From: Stachybotrys elegans
Taxonomy: Eukaryota > Ascomycota > Sordariomycetes > Hypocreales > Stachybotryaceae
Length of the DNA stretch: 64,000 bases
Assembly (NCBI GenBank): GCA_020746835.1
Contig: JAGPNK010000002.1
Location: 3,458,093-3,522,092 of the forward strand
Direction: 5' to 3'
Positions 57,606-64,000 of this stretch are shown piece by piece (position 1 is the first letter of the stretch; each line of letters opens with the position of its first letter). The position numbers and the translations under genes were made by a program. The notes below the pieces were generated by a model. It made no database searches. It worked only from the letters and a program-made list of their open reading frames with translations, and was not told the origin of the DNA.

Positions 57606-58650
57606 AGAGTTAGGGCAGAATTAAATAAAAGGCTCTAACTAATAGTATCTAGCTAAAAAGCTTTAGTTAACTTATTAAATAAAGTTATTAATACTATAGA
57701 AGCCTTACTATAACTATAACTATAACTATAACTAGATAGAGAATGCTATAATATAAATAGAAAGCTTTAAACTAGAAAAGCCTATAATATTACTCTAGAC
57801 TACTAATAGAGAAAAGCTTAATTAGTTTATAGCTATATAAAGCCCTTAAGCCCCTAGCTTAAGAGAGATAAATTTATTATTTATATTCTACTACCTATTT
57901 ATGCCTTATAGCTAATTGAGATTAAGATATAAATAAATAATAACCCTAACTATAATAATATAGTAAAGGAATTAAATCCCCTTACTAAAGCTATAAATAT
58001 AATAGTAATAGCCCTAGCTACTATTTATAATAATACTAGTAAAGAAGTTATCTATAAAATAAATTACTCTAAGAGATTTAATAATAGTATTACTAATAGT
58101 AATAGAATAACTTTTATTATTCCCTTTCTCTAGCTAATTTAGAACTAGAATATAAAAAGTAGAAGAGTAAAAAGGTTAAAAGAAGCTAGCTCTCTAATAA
58201 TAAGCCTTTTAGCTAGTAAACTAAGAGTATAAAAGAGTAATAGCTATAGGGCTAGCTAATTTAAGAAGCCCTAATAGAGTTAGCTTGGTTTTTTAATATA
58301 GATTTTTAATTGGTTTTTTACTTTAGTTATTAAATTAATTACTTTTACTATCTTCTTATAAATTTATATATTTAATGCCCTTATAATATAATATTATAAA
58401 GAGAATAGATAAGTAATATATTAGAAGCTATAGTTATATATAGAAGTATATAATACATTAGAAGCTATTGTTATATATAGAAGGCTATAAAGAAGTATAT
58501 AATATAAAGGAGCTATAGAGAAAGCTAGGTATATATAATATAGGGAACTTATTTAATTAGCAATAGTATATAGAAACGGGTCCAGGGTAAGCTAGAAAAG
58601 ACAGTAAAAAAAACAGTATAAGCCTTTTAAACCTTATACTTAGGAGGGAG
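57606..58650 (+). repeat. Family X repeat, copy X3
   Basis: It starts GAGAGTTAGGGCAGAATT and ends AAACCTTATACTTAGGAGGG. It is full-length and collinear with X1. Confidence 0.78.
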
Positions 58651-61600
58651 TTATAAGCTATAATAGATATATAATAAAGGATTATTATTCTTAGAGAGAA
58701 AAGAAAGGTCTAGAAAAAAGAGCTTTCTAGGTTTTTTTTTTCTAGCTATTCTAATAGCCTTACTTTCTACCTTAGTTTCTAATAAGGTATAGGTAAAGCC
58801 TAAGCCTATAATATATTCCCTTAGGGTTTTATTCTATCTCTATATTTTATTATATCTTGGTATAGAGATAAATAAATTAGGATTTATTATAGTTTAAAGT
58901 ATATTTACCTTAGTTTTATTTTATCTCTATTTCTATTATTCTAGAGGTATTTTCTATTATTAAGATAGACCTATTTCTTTCTATAGATTCTAATAGCTAG
59001 AGCTTATATTAATATTAAAAGTAATTATCTTAGTATAGTATTATACTATACTATAGTTTAGAATATATCTTCCTTAGTTTTACTTTCTCTATCTTTTAGT
59101 TTCTTTATTTTATAGTCTATTTCTTTTACTAAGGCTATTCTTTATTAAGATAAAGCTATTCTTTTTTATTAATAAGACTATAATACTATTATAATATAAT
59201 AAATAGAGATTTATAGTACTATTATAATATAGTAAATAGAGACTATATAAAACCCTTTATTATATTTTAATAAAAAACTTTATTCTTTAAACTAAAGATA
59301 AATTATATTTTATAGTATTAGTATTAATTTAAGTTTTAGAAAAGGAGAGAAAAGGGGTTTAGCCTTATTATTATTCTATTCTATACTTTACTAATATATT
59401 CTACTATCTCTCTAGCCTAAGGTTTTTCTATATTATTTTATATCTCTATTAGGCTATTATTAATTAGTTTTATAATTATTTTATTTTACTTTTTATTCTA
59501 TTTATTTAGATTTTTAAAAATTTTATTTCTCTTTTTATTTATTTTTTACTTTTTACTAAAATAATTTAATTATAGCTTTTAATATACTCTCTTTTTATTA
59601 TTAATTTATCTTTATATTATATCTTTCTTTTTACTTTTTATATCTATTTCTTTAGTATTTAATAACTACTATAGACTATATTTCTAAAAGTACTATTTTA
59701 GAATATTTCTATCTCTATTTAATCTTCTATAGAATTCTAATTAAGATAAATATATAAGTTTTTAATCTATTTCTATTTTAATATTTATACTAAATTTTCT
59801 TTCTTTTTTCTAGCTAGTCTATATTATTATAAATAGTATTTTATATAAAGATAACTCTAATAATAAGAAATTTAATACTTTTACTAAGGCTAAGTTTCTA
59901 TAGTATAACTATTTAAAATAAATAATAAAGTTTAGTAAGTTTAAATATAAGATAGAATTTAATATATTCTATATTATATATAAATAGATAAGGTTAAAGT
60001 ATAAATAGACTATATATTTCTTTCTTTAGAATACTTTACTATATTATACCTTATAAAACTATATAGAGATTATTAATATTAATTATTTTATTTTAAAGTC
60101 TACTATTACTATTTAAAATAGTAAAAAGAGTTAAAAGGTCTTTTTATTATATAAGTTTTATAATACTATATGTTATTTCTATTAGATATTTTCTAAAGCT
60201 AAGAATATATATTAAAAATAGCTTTTCTTTAATCTATCTATTATTACTATTACTTTATCTATATCTTAAGTCTAGGGTTTTTCTATTTTTAGCCAATAAC
60301 TAGCTTATATTATTTTATTTACCCCCCTAAGTATAGGGCAAAGGCTACTTAAAGGGGGATAGTAAGTATTCCCTTCTAGCTATACTAAGGTTAAATAGGT
60401 TATACAAATGCCCAATTGCCTGTTATATAATATACTTAATTATTTATATTACACTGTATTAAGGCTTTAACTATATACTATAAGGGCCACAGTTATAAAT
60501 ATAGTCATAAATAGGCTAATAGTAGTACAGTTAATAAGGCAAAAGTAATAGTAGGGTCTTTTGTCTAGAGAATACATTAAACATTCTCTAGGCCTTATAA
60601 CCTAAAATACTTAAAGAAAGCTCTCTACCTCTCTTTACTAAAGTAGTATACTAGTCTATTAAGGCCTATTTTTAAAGGTTATTTTCTAGCTCTAGCCTTT
60701 ATTAATAAGAGTAATAACTATTTAGTCTTTTTAAAAGAGGATTCTTTTTTCCTATTCTTTATTTTTTAATAATCTAGATTAGAATAATCTCATAGACATT
60801 TAAAGGGCTTAAATACTAGGTTCTATTATATAATATAGACTATTAATAATACTATTTATTAAAGGCCACTAAGAATAGATAGACTTACTTATGTCTAGCT
60901 ATATATAGCCTTAGTAGGCTATTTAGTAAAAGGATTTAGCTTAGGGACACCCTTAGTATCCTAGTTATTTAATTAATTTATTAGAAGTTTATTATTAATA
61001 GAAAGTAAATTTAGTAGTAGTAATATAGATAAAAGGAAGAGAAAGAGAGAGATATATAATAGAGAGAGTAAAGGCCTTTTTATATATATTTCTTAAACTA
61101 TATTCTAGGGCTAGACCTTATATACTAGATTATATATTTCTAGCCTAATATAGCCATAGCACTATCTATAGCTACAGCCATTATATATAAGCCTATATAG
61201 CCTAAGGACTTCCACTAGAATTATAGTATATAAGATAGTATTCTAACCTTAGTGCATTACTCTTGTACCTTTAGCCAGCCTTATTAGAATATATATAAGG
61301 GCTAGATAAACAGGCTAACAAACGGTATATACATACATTAAGGCCAGTCTACTAACTATAGGTCTCCCTAACTATATACACTTATACTTGCTATTACTAC
61401 TACTATTATAGCCCCCTTATTATTCTCTAGCTCTAGCTAATAGAAGATATTAACTATAGTCTAATAATCCCTTTATTATTTAATACTATTCTTTAGTTCT
61501 ATAGATAGTAAGGCCACTATTATTTATATATACTATTGTTCTTTTTTTATACTGAATATACCTACTATATTATTTTATTTTATTTATTATCTAGAAATTA

Positions 61601-62671
61601 AAAAAGTTATAGGTTTATTTATATCTTTTTATCTTAGTTTAGTCTTTTATTTATTTCTTTAGAATTAATAATAGTATATATTAAATACTTAGTTATAGTA
61701 TAACTAAGCTATTTTAGACTAAAGTTAGTATTAAGTCTTTATATAATAGATATATTTATAGTATCTTATTAGTTTTATATTATCTTTATATAGATTCTAA
61801 AGTAAATAATTTATTTTATCTAGCTCTTTGTAATAGTCTATATATAGCTAATAGACTAATTAATTTATTTTATTTAGTTTTTTATAATAGTTTCTTATTT
61901 CTATTAATATCTCTTTTTATTTTATTATTAAGTAGAGTTTATCTATATTTAATATTTCTATATTTTATTTTAAAAGGAAAAAATAATATAAAGCTTTTAC
62001 TATAGAGAGTATTCTTAATAGTAATATTATTTATTCTTTTCTTTATTATATAGATTTAGTTTATAATACTCTTTTTTATATTTTAAAGTATTCTATCTTT
62101 TATTTAGTATACTTTAATAATCTATTACTCTCTTTTATTATTATATTATTTCTTTTATTATTTCTTTTACTATTCTAATAATAGCTATTCTATAGATAAT
62201 TAGTCTCTTTATTAATCTTAGTTTATTACTAGCTAATATTTTATTACTATCTAGTTTACTATTAATCTATTACTCTCTTTTATTTATATTACTAAATCCC
62301 TTTTTTAAAATAAAAGCTTCTAGAAATAGCTTTAGCTTTATAGATAAAAGTAACTCTAGCTTTATAAATAAAGAGTTATTTCTATTATAAACCTTTTTAA
62401 TATTACTATATTTATTTCTAACTTTTTCTTTACTTTTAATATAGCTTAAATATTTAATAGAATATAAATATTTAATACTTTTTCTAGTCCATTTATTTTA
62501 TTTATTAATAACTTATTTATTTCTATTATATAGTCTAATTTTATTATTTAATCTCTTATTCTTTTACTATTAATAAAAATTATAAAAATAATAAGAATAT
62601 TATTATAGTCTAAAATAAGCCTAATTAAAAGAATCTTATCTTTTTTAATAATAAGTATAAGTTTAAGATTA
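58651..62671. mobile_element. RIP-ruined unique core, possible retroelement relic
   Basis: This is 4 kb of AT-rich DNA flanked by family A and X copies. No coding frame survives. At 60351-60360 a polypurine-tract-like AAAGGGGGAT is followed by less AT-rich sequence up to about 61430 that could be a long terminal repeat. This is suggestive only; no second copy of that stretch was found in the window. Confidence 0.3.
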
Positions 62672-62890
62672 TAAGCTCAGTATGGCTTGTAATAAAGTTA
62701 CAGCCACCTATAGCTCAGCCACTTAGCCAGTTAGCTACCCTATATATAAGGGCAGCCTAATAATAGCCTTATTATTATTTCTCTTTACTATTTATAACTA
62801 TATTAGTTACTAAAGTACTAAGTACTATCTCTACTATTTATTTACTCTCTACTATTTATACTCTATACTATATACTCTTTTCCTTATTAT
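62672..62890 (-). repeat. Family A repeat, copy A5 (inverted)
   Basis: It reads ATAAGCTCAGTATGGCTTGT to CTATATACTCTTTTCCTTAT on +. It is less mutated than A4 (keeps CAGCCACC and CAGCC words), so it is useful for reconstructing the family. Confidence 0.78.
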
Positions 62891-63017
62891 AAGTTTAAGA
62901 TTCTCTTTAACTATTTATTTTTATATAATAAGCCTAAGTCTAAGGAAAATCCTATTATAAGTATTTCTTTTATTATTTATTACCTTTAATACTCTTACTT
63001 TAATCTAATTTATATTT

Positions 63018-63262
63018 ATAATAAGAAAAAGAGTATATAATATAGAGTATAAGTAATAGAAAGTAAATATATAATAGAGATAATATCTAGTACCCTAATA
63101 ACTAATATAGTTATAAAGAGTAAAGAAAAAAAAGAATAAGGCTATTATTAGGTATATAGAGTAGTGGACTAGCTAAGTAGCCAAGCTATAGGTAGCTATA
63201 ACTTTATTATAAGCTATATATATATAGGTATATAATACAATGGAATGTTAAGCTAGCCTTAT
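63018..63262 (+). repeat. Family A repeat, copy A6
   Basis: Starts AATAAGAAAAAGAGTATATA and ends near ACAATGGAATGTTAAGC. It abuts a partial family X copy. Confidence 0.75.
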
Positions 63263-63266
63263 ATAT

Positions 63267-63660
63267 AGAGGGTTAGGGTAGGTTTAGACTAGATAGAAGG
63301 CTTAGTACCCGGCTGGGAAGCTTTAGTTAACTCATTAAATAAGATTGCCTATCTACTATATAAGCTTTAACTAGGATGGCTGCATTAGAAGTATACCAAT
63401 ACTATAGAAGCCTTACTATAACCTATACCTAGATAGAGAGTACTATAATGCTAATAGAAAGCTTTAATAGTGCTAAAAGAGCTATTGCTCTAGACTACTA
63501 ATAGAGCTACTAAAAAGCTTATTTTACTTTTAGTCTATAGCTATATAAAGCCCTTAAGTCTTTAGCTTAAAAAAGAAAAATTCCTTATTTATATTACTTA
63601 AATCTAAATTACTAAAATTAATATTATTATAGAATTAAATAGTAATATAAATATAGCTAT
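63267..63660 (+). repeat. Family X, partial copy (5' part only)
   Basis: It starts GAGGGTTAGGGTAGGTTTAG, is among the less mutated 5' parts of X, and breaks off just before X5 begins in the opposite orientation. Confidence 0.65.
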
Positions 63661-63672
63661 ATAAATAGTTAT

Positions 63673-64000
63673 CCCTCCCAAGTATGAGGTTTAAAAGGCT
63701 TGCACTGTTTTTTTCACTGTCTTTTCTGGCTTACCCTAGACCCATTCCCACATACCGTTGCTAACTAAGCAGGTTCCCTGCATCACATAACCAGCGCCTA
63801 GCTTCCCCCACGGCTCCTTCACATCACATGCTTCTTCACAGCCTTCCACACACAACTACAGCTTCTAACGCATCGCACAGTACCTTCCGCACACAACTAT
63901 GGCTTCCAACACATTGCTTGACTGACTCTCCAAGCGCTTTGGCTACTGCAGTCTATTGACAGCTCTCTACAATGGTATCGGCATTCAATCAAACGTCACG
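63673..64000 (-). repeat. Family X repeat, copy X5, nearly unmutated, runs off the window
   Basis: On + it begins CCTCCCAAGTATGAGG and has ordinary base composition, with many CpA and CpG. It aligns with X2 (CCTCCTAAGCATAAGG) over its first ~150 bases. Within it, about 35-bp imperfect tandem words recur (CACACAACTACAGCTTCTAA; CACACAACTATGGCTTCCAA). An ATG at 63972 opens a frame to the window end, too short to judge. Confidence 0.75.

Larger units (their letters stand above)
53457..63670. repeat. RIP-saturated AT-rich island
   Basis: For about 10.2 kb the sequence is composed almost wholly of A and T. The surviving C is nearly always followed by T and the surviving G preceded by A, so words such as AGCTATA and AAGCCTTA dominate. 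CpA, CpG and TpG are scarce. This is what saturated repeat-induced point mutation leaves, since it changes CpA first and spares CpT. No open reading frame of useful length survives. Nested repeat copies are listed separately. Such blocks are usually heterochromatic (H3K9me3, DNA methylation) in RIP-competent fungi; that is family knowledge, not seen here. Confidence 0.93.

Noticed and set aside
53457..63670. Island as centromere
   Set aside because: AT-rich RIP blocks can mark centromeres, but 10 kb with dispersed repeats and no chromatin data cannot separate this from an ordinary heterochromatic island.

Overview
The window is nuclear DNA of a filamentous ascomycete (Pezizomycotina). The style and sequence of the proteins suggest Sordariomycetes, probably Hypocreales; this is an inference from remembered protein families, not a search. 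The genes are split by short introns, mostly 45-92 nt, with GT-AG ends and occasional CTAAC-like branch points. The window ends in about 10 kb of extremely AT-rich DNA in which the remaining cytosines are nearly all followed by T, the footprint of repeat-induced point mutation (RIP).

Left part (1-14 kb): after 2.7 kb without a recognisable gene come HIS1 (histidine biosynthesis), a small two-TM membrane protein of unknown function, a short conserved reverse-strand orphan, and the 2116-residue high-affinity calcium channel CCH1 in four exons. CCH1 shares a 1.2-kb divergent promoter with a DDT/WHIM-like plus PHD-finger chromatin protein.

Middle (15-32 kb): the PHD protein, an HMG-box transcription factor, EMC5 (ER membrane complex), MSH5 (meiotic MutS homologue), a Cys-rich GPI-anchored surface protein, an acidic conserved hypothetical protein, and the PP2A B55 regulatory subunit (CDC55).

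Right genic part (32-53.4 kb): a PAQR/haemolysin-III receptor-like membrane protein, a YEA4-type nucleotide-sugar transporter, AMP deaminase, the endocytic adaptor SLA1, a TLC-domain membrane protein divergent from the Golgi tethering subunit COG8, the mitochondrial glycine carrier HEM25, an RS-rich coiled-coil protein, and prefoldin subunit 1 (PFD1). These are mainly housekeeping genes in no single pathway. I see no secondary-metabolite cluster, CRISPR array or tRNA gene.

Far right (53.46-63.67 kb): a RIP-saturated island with no open reading frame. Two nested repeat families can be read in both orientations: family A (about 250 bp, LTR-like) and family X (about 1 kb). An almost unmutated copy of X begins at 63673 and runs off the window; set against the ruined copies it shows the C-to-T and G-to-A changes directly. 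The island begins only about 36 bp upstream of the PFD1 start codon.

The main cautions and points of interest are these. Three genes (PHD protein, HMG factor, RS/coiled-coil protein) each need one extra base in a G or C homopolymer of 6-7 to read through, which suggests consensus errors or a shared mutational bias. PFD1 appears to use a GC-AG intron. I found no convincing undescribed multi-gene system; the RIP island and its junction with PFD1 is the most unusual structure here.
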